Below are positions 55,252 through 64,000 of a stretch of 64,000 nt of DNA, piece after piece. The notes under the pieces were generated by a model, which saw only the letters and a program-made list of their open reading frames with translations, made no database searches and was not told the DNA's origin. Source of the DNA: Tubulanus polymorphus (taxonomy: Eukaryota > Nemertea > Palaeonemertea > Tubulaniformes > Tubulanidae). Position 1 is the first letter of the stretch. The number at the start of each line of letters is the position of its first letter. Position numbers and translations under genes: made by a program. The stretch is from NCBI RefSeq assembly GCF_964204645.1, contig NC_134029.1, forward strand, positions 16,386,450 to 16,450,449. Reading direction: 5' to 3'.

Positions 55252-55360
55252 GTTTTACCTGGCGAAAAAATTCCAGTTGATGGTCGAGTGAAAGAAGGAA
55301 GTTCAACTTGTGATGAATCATTGATTACTGGAGAATCAATGCCTGTTCCTAAACATCCAG
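55252..55360 (+). CDS. ATP7: ATP7 exon 11: actuator domain with TGE loop
   Basis: [16 protein letters not shown] and [19 protein letters not shown] (glutamate at about residue 787) drives dephosphorylation of the pump. The motif reads TGES where human ATP7A/B have TGEA. Ends phase 1. Confidence 0.93.
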
Positions 55361-55551
55361 GTTAGTTACACACACTTACGCCCTCCCCTAATCCTGTGTC
55401 ATCTAGAATTCATCAATTTTCAATGATGTTACTCAAATACTAACTCTGTGGCACTTGGTGCAGATTGCTTGCATTCACTTACCACCGTTGTTTGTCCACA
55501 GATAAAATCATGTTATATTAATAAGCTTTCAACATGCATGGATGTATTGTC

Positions 55552-56806
55552 TTTTTAGCTCCGCGGTGACCGAAGGTCAGCGGAGCTGATGGGTTAGGGG
55601 GATTGCGTCCGTCCGTCCATAGACGGAATCCAGTTATTTTGGGAAGTTTTGAAGACGCTTCAATGTAATGTCTTGATATTTGGTTTATAAATGTATCTAC
55701 CCTAGACACATCTTCAGCCCAAAAACTGGCCCTGTCAGAATCAAGATGGCCGACTGGCAGCCATTGTTGCTCGCCAAAATCGGCACTTTTTACACGTTTT
55801 TGAACTTTTTGAGGGAAATTTTGAAGACGCCTTGATCAATTACCTTGATCTTTCGTATGTATTTGACCCCCCCAGGGCCCATCAGCATAACAAAAATTGG
55901 GTCGATCGGACTCAAGATGGCCGCCCTAGGACCTTTTCAGTGCCCAAAAATGTCAATTTTGGTCCGAATTCCGAGTCCTGTAGCTTCCTACTGATGTGCC
56001 ATTTCTCATTGTAACTGCTGATGGGTATTCTTTGGTAAGGGATGTTTTATACCTGAGACAGGTATTTTTGATCAGCTAACTATGATGCAATTGGCAGCCA
56101 TCTTGGTGTCATCAGTACTCATTCGTAGGTGGGAAAAAGTTTTTTGACTTTATATTGATACCTAAGCATATTTTGTTATGACAATGAAATAGAAAGTTGT
56201 AGCTTATAACGTGTTCTATGATTGTGGTGAGTTTCAAGGTCATTAGTTTTGGTATATGGCCATTAGGGGGCGTTGAATAATACAATATCTTAGTATTTCT
56301 ATATTATATTTGTGCCAATACATATTTTGTTGCCACAATCAATTGCAAAGTTGTAGCTCATGACATTGTCTATGATTGTGGTGACTTTTAAGGAAATTAG
56401 TTATTCTATACCAGGGGGTCACCAGGGGGCGTTGAATAACCTAGTATTTCCTTATTATATTGGTACCTAGACATATTTTGTTACCATGATCAATTGCAAA
56501 GTTGTAGTTCATGACATGTTCTATGATTGTGGTGAGTTTCAAGGTTATTGGGTTTTGAATATGGTCACCAGGGGGCGTTGAATAGTACAATAACTTAGTA
56601 TTTCCATATTAAATTCGTAACAAGGCATATTTTGTTATCACAATCAATTACAAAATTGTAGCTGCTGACACGTTCTATGATTGTGGTGAGTTTCAAGGTC
56701 ATTGGTTTTTGTATATGGTCCCCAGGGGGCGTTGAATATTGAAATTGTCAGATTGTTGAACATTCGAAACTACTTCCCAAGTGGGCATGGTGTCCTGGAC
56801 CCCTAG
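55552..56806 (+). mobile_element. Hairpin-ended element with internal minisatellite, copy A
   Basis: It starts with TTTTTAGCTCCGCGGTGACC folded with GGTCAGCGGAGCT. It continues with GTCCGTCCGTCC and GAATCCAGTTATTTTGGGAA, then about five ~130 bp repeats (ATGATTGTGGTGAGTTTCAA ... CCAGGGGGCGTTGAATA). It ends TACTTCCCAAGTGGGCATGG...CCCCTAG. No coding capacity. The right part of the 5' hairpin reappears inverted at 57287-57299, so the true end may lie there. Confidence 0.8.
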
Positions 56807-56811
56807 TTTTG

Positions 56812-57299
56812 ATTTGTCCCCTAGGGGGCGCGGAGTTTTTATTTCTTCAAATCGCCACTATTCCTACAGTTTTAATCAGATCAATTCCAAATTTGGTATG
56901 AATGTTTCATGGACCAAGGCCTATAAAATTATAGAGCCATTTTTTGGATTCATCCCCCAGGGAGCGCCCCTGGGGGTGGAGTTTCTAATTCTTCAAATGG
57001 CTACTAGACCTACAGTTTTAATCCGATCAATTCCAAATTTAGTATGAATGTTCCATGGACCTAGGCCTATAAAGTGCTGAGCCATTTTTTGGATTCGTCC
57101 ACCAGGGGGGCGCCCCTGGAGATTGAGTTTATATTTCTTCAAATTGCTATTAGTCCTACATTTTTAATCAGATCAAGTCCAAATTTGGTATGAATGTTCT
57201 ATGGACGAATACCTACAAAGAGCCCTTTTTGGATTTGGCCACAAGCGGGCACCCCCTAGGTATGCGGCTTCTATTTCTTCAAATCACACAGCGGAGCTA
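56812..57299 (+). repeat. Minisatellite, ~130 bp unit, four copies
   Basis: Units contain TTCTTCAAAT, TTTTAATCAGATCAATTCCA and AATTTGGTATGAATGTTYYA TGGAC, with CCCCCAGGGAGCGCCCC between. It ends CACAGCGGAGCT, the inverse of the start of copy A, so it is probably the true 3' part of that element. Confidence 0.8.
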
Positions 57300-58701
57300 T
57301 ATAAGCCGATAGGCTCCTTGGTTTATTGGCTGGCGTTAGCGAGCCTATGTCAACAGTCTGGCCGATCGAAAATCATTCGTATGCTTAAAACACTACGCTC
57401 GAAGCTATTTTTAGCACACTCAAACGCAATTTCAGTATCCTGTAATTTCACTGCTAATGGGCGAATTGAACAGATTAAGCAAAAATATATTTCGTAATTG
57501 GTTTTTCTTTATGGTGCGCAAAGTTGAAAGCCGTGGGTTTCATATTTTTTGATAAATTTACCCAAAAGTTTCAAAAATTCGATTTATTTGAGCAGGTTAT
57601 TTTATGCAGCATCTTTAATTTTCCAAAATAACACATGTGAAAATTTAATGTTATTTGCGTCGGAAGAACTTTATATCGCCAAGATCCGACGCTTGGTTCA
57701 GTAGTTATGAGCTTTCAAAGACAAAACCCTTCAAAATCTTGGTTCTATAAAATTGGTGTTGACCCGGTTTTGACTTCCATCATGACGTCATAACATTGAA
57801 CGAGATGGATCAGCTGGTGCACGTTATTTCACAAACAAAATGGCAGCACGATTGAATAGGTTGGTTGATATTCATCATTTCTAGCGCAAATTCTGATATT
57901 CAAGGCATATGATATAACGATTTATTACGTGCGATGTGTTCAATGATTCATCTAGTTTTGATATCCCGTGCATAAGGTAACGTTGCATCAAGATATCTGA
58001 CGAAAATGTGGATTCAAAATGCTGAAATTTACTTCCGTGTTCGCCACACGGCTGATTTACTGATAGCATCAAATTTTTAGAGATGAGTCTGATATTTACA
58101 CGACTGGAATACTTGTTTTATTATCATGAATTGAAGTCTATTAACGTTTGCATTAGCGATCCTTTTTTGGAGCCTGATTATTTGTATTAGTTTGTTAACT
58201 GCGGCACAGTGGAGCGTTCGCGTTGAAAACAGTTGTGTACAGTCGCGTAGGCAATATAGCCTTATAGTCTCGTGTTCACTGTGTGTATGTATCAGTTATA
58301 GAGTATGCGCGCCACGGTGTAGGTCGCGCGTAACAACGATTTGTCTGAGTGAAGATGTAAGCTACTTAAAGCAATCCTATCGTGAAATAATTGAAAATCG
58401 TGCCAGTCGATAAACTTTGTTACATCAATAACCAGCACTGACTGGCCCTAAATTTGAAGAACTTGGGAGCTTCTGTCCTGATTGGTCCGTATGATAAAAA
58501 TGAAAAAACCTCCGATGAAACCCAGGCTCTCACCAAGTTTGTACCGTATCTTGTTGGGTCACTCATAGTTTTAGTTGTTTCACATCATTCAAGGGATGTA
58601 TTACAATTATGAACATTTGTTCAGACAAAAGGCCTATTATCAATTTTTCGAAGATTTCATTCTCGTTAAAAGTCAGTTATCATTAAAAGTTCACACTGAC
58701 C

Positions 58702-59974
58702 TTTTTAGCCCACTTGGGACTTTAGTCCCAGCGGGCTATTGCGTTCACTTTTCGTCCGTCATCCGTCCGTCCGTCCGTCCGTCCGTCGACGGAATCCAGT
58801 TATTTTGGGAAGTTTTGAAGATGCTTCAAGGTAACGTCTTGATATTTGGGTTACACATGTATCTACCCTAGACACATCTTCAGCCCAAAAACTGGCCCTG
58901 TCAGAATCAAGATGGCCGACTGGCAGCCATTGTTGTTGGCCAAAATCAGCACTTTTTACACATTTTTGAACTTTTTGAGGGAAATTTTGAAGACGCTTTG
59001 ATCAATTACCTTGATCTTTTGGATATATGTGAATCCCCCCAGGGCCCATCAACATAACAAAAATTGGGTTGGTCGGACTCAAGATGGCCGTCCTATGACC
59101 TTTTTAGTGCCCAATAATGTTGATTTTGGCCCGAATTCTGAGTCCTGTAGCTTCCTACTGGTTTGCCATTTCTCATTACAATTTCTGATGGGTGTTCTTT
59201 GGAAAGGGATATTTTATACCTGAGACAGGTATTTTTCATCAGCCAATTATGACGCAATTGGCGGCCATCTTGGTGTCACCAGTACTCATTTGTAAGTGGG
59301 AAAAAGTTTTTCCACATTATATTGATACCTAAGCGTATTTTGCTACCACAATCAATAAGAAAGTTGTAGCTCATAACGTGTTCTATGATTGTGGTGAGTT
59401 TCAAGGTAATTGGAATTTGTATATGGCCACCAGGGGGCGTTGAATAATACAATATCTTAGCATTTCTTTATTATATTCGTACCTATGAATATTTTGTAAC
59501 CACAATCAATTGGAAAGTTGTAGCTCATGACATCATCTATGATTGTTGCGAGTTTTAAGGACATAAGTTTTTCTATATGGTCACCAGGGGGCGTTGAATA
59601 GTAGAATAACTTAGTATTTCCTTATTATATTGGTACCTAGGCATATTTTGTTACCATGATCAATTGCAAAGTTGTAGTTCATGACATGGTATGATTGTGG
59701 TGAGTTTCGAGGTCATTGGGTTTTGAATATGGTCACCAGGGGGCGTTGAATAGTAGAATGACTTAGTATTTCCATATTAAATTGGTAACGAGGCATATTT
59801 TGTTATCACAATCAATTCCAAATCGTAGCTGCTGACATGTTCTATGATTGTGGTGAGTTTTAAGGTCATTGGTTTTTGTAAATGGTCACCAGGGGGCTTT
59901 GAATATTGAAATTGTTAGATTGTTGAGCATTTGAAACCACTTCCCAAGTGGGCATGGTGTCCCTGGACCCCTAG
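58702..59974 (+). mobile_element. Hairpin-ended element with internal minisatellite, copy B (complete, 1273 bp)
   Basis: The 5' end is TTTTTAGCCCACTTGGGACT with hairpin partner AGTCCCAGCGGGCT, then (CCGT)n. The body matches copy A. About five ~130 bp repeats lead to the 3' end CCACTTCCCAAGTGGGCATG...CCCCTAG. The 5' GCCCACTTGGGA and 3' TCCCAAGTGGGC are inverted 12-mers. A 3' hairpin before a CTAG end, matching inverted subterminal motifs and an internal minisatellite are features of Helentron-associated non-autonomous elements (HINEs). Class assignment is inference. Confidence 0.75.
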
Positions 59975-60084
59975 TTATATTTTTTTTTTCTACCGGGTAG
60001 TTTAATTTTCAATGAAATGATTTTTTGCATACCGGTAGCCTACGTGACAGATTTTTTACTTCACAACAGATTGGCGAGCCACTG

Positions 60085-60480
60085 GACCATTGGTCCTTTA
60101 TATTTGGTTCATTCATACATTTATCTACCTTAGACACATCTGCAGCCCAAAAATTTGCCCAATTGGAATAAAGATAGCCAACTGGTGTGCCATTGATGTT
60201 TAACAAAATATGTACTTTTTGTGAATTATTTATGAGAAAATTTGACTAATTGTCTTGATACGAAAATGTATTCCCCTAGTATAGTGTCATATCAAAAGAA
60301 AATCAAACATATGTTTTTCTCATGTTCGCTCAAATTATAAATATTTTCATCAACCGGGGTAGCAGCTATGATTGCGTGGAGTTTCAAGGTCATCGGTCTC
60401 TGTATTTGTTCGCCAGGAGGTGTCGAATATTGAAATTGTCAGATTGTGAAGCATTTCGCCAAGTGTGCATGGTGTCTGTG
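60085..60480 (+). mobile_element. Hairpin-ended element, decayed copy C
   Basis: Recognisable pieces include TTGGTCCTTTATATTTGGTT, TTAGACACATCTGCAGCCCA, GAGTTTCAAGGTCATCGG and CGCCAAGTGTGCATGGTGTC. It is strongly diverged and ends just before ATP7 exon 12. Confidence 0.6.
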
Positions 60481-60508
60481 AAGTATTCAGTGTTATTTTG
60501 TTTTTTAG

Positions 60509-60768
60509 GATTATCAGTAATTGGTGGATCAATTAACCAAAATGGAACTTTACAAATAGAAGCTACTCATGTTGGGGCAGAAAGTGCTTTATCTCAGATA
60601 GTTAAACTTGTAGAAGAAGCTCAGACATCTAAAGCACCGATCCAGCAGTTAGCCGATAGGATTGCTGGATATTTTGTTCCATTAGTCTGTACTGTTTCCC
60701 TTGTTACATTGATAGTTTGGATTATAATCGGATATTCAAATATTCACCGCATAGATCCACTATATATG
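60509..60768 (+). CDS. ATP7: ATP7 exon 12: actuator end and membrane segment 5
   Basis: [20 protein letters not shown] and [20 protein letters not shown] are almost invariant in the family. [20 protein letters not shown] is membrane segment 5. Acceptor GTTTTTTAG joins exon 11 in phase 1; ends phase 0 at GTATGT. Confidence 0.94.
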
Positions 60769-60932
60769 GTATGTAAAGGTATATATCTACCCTTTTCCTG
60801 ACTCTCATATCAGACTGTTTCCTCATCCCAATCATCTGCATGCCCTCCTCATCTCAACCATCCCAATATCTTCCCTCTCGTGCTCGCCACTCCTTGTCTC
60901 ACTTTATCAAACTGTTGTCTCTGTATTTTCAG

Positions 60933-61127
60933 GATGATGCAGATTCGATGAATTATCATGAAATTATATTTGAGCATGCATTTAAATTTGCAATAACTGT
61001 ATTATCCATTGCGTGTCCATGCTCATTGGGTTTAGCAACTCCTACAGCAGTGATGGTAGGAACTGGTGTTGGTGCGATAAATGGAATACTCATTAAAGGA
61101 GGAGAACCACTTGAAAATGCTCACAAG
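60933..61127 (+). CDS. ATP7: ATP7 exon 13: membrane segment 6 with CPC motif
   Basis: [20 protein letters not shown] holds the CPC copper-translocation motif (Cys about 910 and 912). [20 protein letters not shown] and PLENAHK lead to the phosphorylation domain. 65 codons, phase 0. Confidence 0.95.
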
Positions 61128-62423
61128 GTATCATCAAACGCCTTTCTTCTGAACCCAATTTTAGATAAGAAATATCTTTATAATTTTAGCTATTTAAATT
61201 TTTATTTATTTCTGATAAAAATCACAGATTTTTAAGTTGTAGAGTAGCTTTCCGTAATACAGTTTGAGCATGTTATGTACCGTACTTTCCAATTGATTGC
61301 CAATTAATCTTACAAATTGGCAAAATTTACCGATATAATGATTCAAAACATTTTTTGTCAACAGATTAGCCACAGTAGACTATTGCCTTATGGTGATGGT
61401 TTAGCCCAATGCACATGGCAATACGTACATTTCATCAAAACTGTAAAAAAAACATTTTGAGTAAAAATTTTACGCCCACGCCTAGAAAACTGTTTTTGCC
61501 CCATGGAGTCCATAGTGCAACAATAAACTCAGTTATTCATATCAATTTTTGTGTATATCATGTGATGCCATTCATGCCCCCTGATTGGTTATTGAGCAGT
61601 GGATGTGTTGCTTAACACGAAACATGCAATGCATATGGGACTTCCATGGCACAAAACGTTGTCCACAAATCAATGCTCGTTTGAGAAACACGTTTTTCTG
61701 CGCAGCATTTTCTGACTTTCACTTTAACGCACATGACATATCAAAACGCATCAAAAACTTTTTTCACGAGGTGGAAAAAATGTTTTTTAATTGCCATGTT
61801 TGCATTAGACTTAACCCTTTCAGTACTATGGACGTGCTATGCACGCTTCTACTGCGTCACTTTGTGTGCGGCTGACCTGCAGAGCACGCATATCAGCTAT
61901 TCTTTTCAAATTGACTGTAGCACAACAGCGATCGTTTTGTTTTGAATAGTCAGCACCTTACTAAAAAAACCTTATTAAAATTGTTTTGCAAATCATCAAA
62001 ATCTTGTAGATTGCGCATGCGTTTCAGTGGGAAAATCAAAATAATAACTAAAATTTGAATTTATTTTATTCTGGCGTTCGCTCCATAATATTCCGTTACC
62101 GTACAGTGCTGCGATCTCTCCATAATCATTGTATTTGTTTTTATTTTCGATTTTTAGTGATTTTTCCGGAAAATGATGGTTTTTAGTATGGTTTTTAGTT
62201 TTAAGTTTTATGTCTAAGTTTCATATGTGAAAAATAGATCAATTGCAGTTATTTTTTTAAAAAGTCAAATTTTGACATAAGGGCTCAGCACAGGGCAAAA
62301 ACAGGCCTCAGCAGTTAAAGGGTTAAGGGTTACAGATTTTAGAAGGACATTTGTGAAATAGTTAGTCTATTCGATGTGAGGGTTAGGAATATTTCAAATG
62401 ATTTCGATGCTATTTCGTTACAG
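61128..62423. other. ATP7 intron 13
   Basis: 61405-61815 looks like a much decayed relative of the TTAA-flanked element at 18840 (TAGCCCAATGCACATGGCA near the left). No gene is seen. Confidence 0.5.
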
Positions 62424-62606
62424 GTGAAAAGTATAATATTTGATAAAACAGGGACAGTAACTCATGGTGTTCCAAAGGTTTCCAAGGTTGTATTGTTCGT
62501 TAAAGAAGCGCTTTGTTCATTGAATCAATTATTGGCTGTAGCGGGAACTGCGGAAACTAGCTCAGAACATCCTATTGCTACAGCAATTGTAACGTATGTT
62601 AAACAA
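62424..62606 (+). CDS. ATP7: ATP7 exon 14: phosphorylation site and SEHP motif
   Basis: [17 protein letters not shown] has the DKTGT loop whose aspartate (about 954) is phosphorylated by [21 protein letters not shown] has the SEHP motif that positions ATP; its histidine is 42 residues after the aspartate, the same spacing as Asp1027-His1069 in human ATP7B. Donor GTAAGT. Confidence 0.95.
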
Positions 62607-63063
62607 GTAAGTTGATTACTGGTGGACAGGGCTATCCATGATGTCCATGGTGGGGTGGTTATGGTCAAATTGTGTATGGTGAGGTTTGGGGCAGGCAAGA
62701 TTTCTACCCCTACTTAGAATAGAGTACATCAGCCATCTTGAATTTCTTGTTAGCACGAAACAGCTGGCAGTTCCTGATGGATTTCCTGATGCTCTACCAG
62801 GCACCGGGTGGCCTTCAATACCGTGCACCATGAAAGGCCCAATATCGTTGTTTCCCAGCTATATTCCTACTATTGTTTTAGTATCTATAAATGTATCCAA
62901 GCAACTTTTTCCAAATCCTTATGACCAATTCTCTCTTAAGGAAATTATCTTTGTTGCAGGGGGTATTGGGCTCACCTCCCGCAAACATTTTGAGTTTCCA
63001 CTTCCTCATTGATCACAGTCTCAATAGCTAAGTAAAAAATTTTGAAACTTTTATGTATTTCAG
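62607..63063. other. ATP7 intron 14
   Basis: It contains one unit related to the 40438-40880 tandem repeat (AATTTCTTGTTAGCACGAAA). Confidence 0.6.
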
Positions 63064-63235
63064 ACATTAAATGTTGAAACATTAGGAAAGACGTCTGATT
63101 TTACAGCTATTCCTGGCTGCGGCTTGAAATGTACCGTTTCCAATATTGAAAAAATTCTCAGTTCCAAAGATTTAGACGAAATCAAAAATCCTCAGAATCT
63201 ATCAGCTAAACGTATCAACAATTCACTACTTATTG
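63064..63235 (+). CDS. ATP7: ATP7 exon 15: nucleotide-binding domain
   Basis: TLNVETLGKTSDFTAIPGCG and LKCTVSNIEKIL; PGCG is the glycine motif of the P1B ATP site. A variable lysine-rich loop follows (SSKDLDEIKNPQNLSAKRIN). Ends phase 1 at GTAAGT. Confidence 0.93.
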
Positions 63236-63328
63236 GTAAGTATCCACTATCTTTCTTTACGTACAGTATATCCTAACTTAACAACACAAACAGCATAGGA
63301 CATTATTTGATTGATTCTATGATTGTAG

Positions 63329-63487
63329 GTAGCAGTACTACAGCTCCCTTTTCTGATGAGTATGATGTATTAATTGGAAACCGTGAATGGATGATAAGAA
63401 ATGGAATCTCAGTTACTGAAGATATGGATAGAATAATGAGTGATCAGGAAGAACTCGGTGAAACAGCTGTTCTATGTGCTGTTCACA
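63329..63487 (+). CDS. ATP7: ATP7 exon 16: nucleotide-binding domain, continued (gene runs off the window)
   Basis: YDVLIGNREWMIRNGISVTE includes the invariant GNREW. MSDQEELGETAVLCAVH ends in phase 1 at GTAAGC. The rest of the ATP site (GDN, GDGVND), membrane segments 7-8 and the C-terminal trafficking signals must lie beyond 64000. Confidence 0.92.
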
Positions 63488-64000
63488 GTAAGCACCTCTT
63501 CTGGTCGCTGTTCCAAGCTACAGTCAACCTTGCATAAGTCGTACAAGTTGGGCCAATCAGATTTATTCAATTTGCATGATGTGCTACTCGCGTAATATCC
63601 TTCAATAATGACATCGGCTGTTGCATAGCCACCAATCATGTTTAATTCATAGACTTTACTTTCATACACTCAGTATATCTTTCATCATATTTAAATGAAA
63701 CTTGATAAATGTATAAGGTAGAGTGTGAACTTGTGCACATACAATTTATTTCCATTAGATTTAGGGATTGCCCCACTGGCAGCCTTCTGTCTTCGTAGTG
63801 CATCAATTACTATCACCTCCCTATAACCATGTCGCGTATAGCTTTCAACTCACTGCAAATACAAATGATTTAAACATTACCCTGTGTGTTAGTACAGTTC
63901 CTCCAGTTTGAGTTTCAATCTCATCTCATGTTCGGTTTCAATCTCAATTAGCCAAAATCAGCAGATTTTTGCAATTAATATAAGCCATTTGAAATTTCAT
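63488..64000. other. ATP7 intron 16 (partial)
   Basis: No repeat recognised; extends past the window end. Confidence 0.7.

Larger units (their letters stand above)
55361..60508. other. ATP7 intron 11, 5.1 kb, filled with hairpin-ended elements
   Basis: It contains two large copies of the hairpin-ended family, a second minisatellite and a decayed third copy, listed separately. 57299-58701 shows no recognisable element or gene. The decayed copy runs to within about 30 bp of the next exon. Confidence 0.8.

Noticed and set aside
56781-57497. + strand frames of 88 and 98 codons in ATP7 intron 11
   Set aside because: They cross the ~130 bp minisatellite and its flank and show no protein features.
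60840-60932. In-frame extension upstream of ATP7 exon 13
   Set aside because: The conserved sequence starts only at 60933, after a good pyrimidine tract and CAG.

Overview
The window is nuclear DNA of an animal, most likely a marine invertebrate. It is AT-rich and has spliced genes with GT/AG introns and a TTAGGG-type internal telomeric tract. Its repeats include non-LTR retrotransposons, Penelope-like elements, PIF/Harbinger-, hAT- and Mutator/foldback-type DNA elements, and short elements with a strong hairpin followed by runs of the word CCGT. The palindrome TAGGCCTA recurs in non-coding DNA. The sequence alone does not fix the phylum; a lophotrochozoan or an invertebrate deuterostome fits best.

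The one clearly functional conserved gene is a copper-transporting P1B-type ATPase (ATP7, the single invertebrate counterpart of vertebrate ATP7A/ATP7B) on the + strand from about 41.7 kb to beyond the right edge. Sixteen exons can be placed with consistent splice phases; the first two are less certain. They encode six CxxC metal-binding domains, membrane segments 1-6, the TGE loop, the CPC copper channel motif, the DKTGT phosphorylation site, the SEHP motif and part of the nucleotide-binding domain. The remaining 3' exons lie outside the window.

1-3.4 kb: a tandem array of four exon-like units, each with its own splice acceptor and donor. The last carries a start codon, and a possible tiny gene continues with exons near 17.5 and 18.2 kb. 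A 0.54 kb foldback element follows.

3.48-16.15 kb: a single 12.67 kb inverted-repeat element bounded by a perfect 9-bp target-site duplication. Its ends are a ~103 bp inverted repeat followed by arrays of a ~182 bp satellite in opposite orientation. The ~7 kb interior holds a three-exon SGNH/GDSL-type esterase gene, a Penelope endonuclease relic and a few unidentified ORFs. This is the most unusual object in the window.

16.2-19.9 kb: a tRNA-related sequence, hairpin repeats, a 59-bp minisatellite, a second foldback copy and a TTAA-flanked miniature element.

19.9-26.8 kb: three related non-LTR retrotransposons on the - strand, one nested inside another. The largest has ORF1 and ORF2 in one reading frame, separated by a single TAG with no AUG before the endonuclease domain.

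26.8-41.7 kb: no recognisable host gene; a dense set of miniature and hAT-like elements, a telomeric-repeat-bearing inverted-repeat element and a decayed reverse transcriptase.

41.7-64 kb: ATP7, whose introns hold Penelope and CR1-like relics, a broken THAP/HTH transposase gene next to a Harbinger-type miniature element, and two 1.25-1.27 kb hairpin-ended elements with internal minisatellites.
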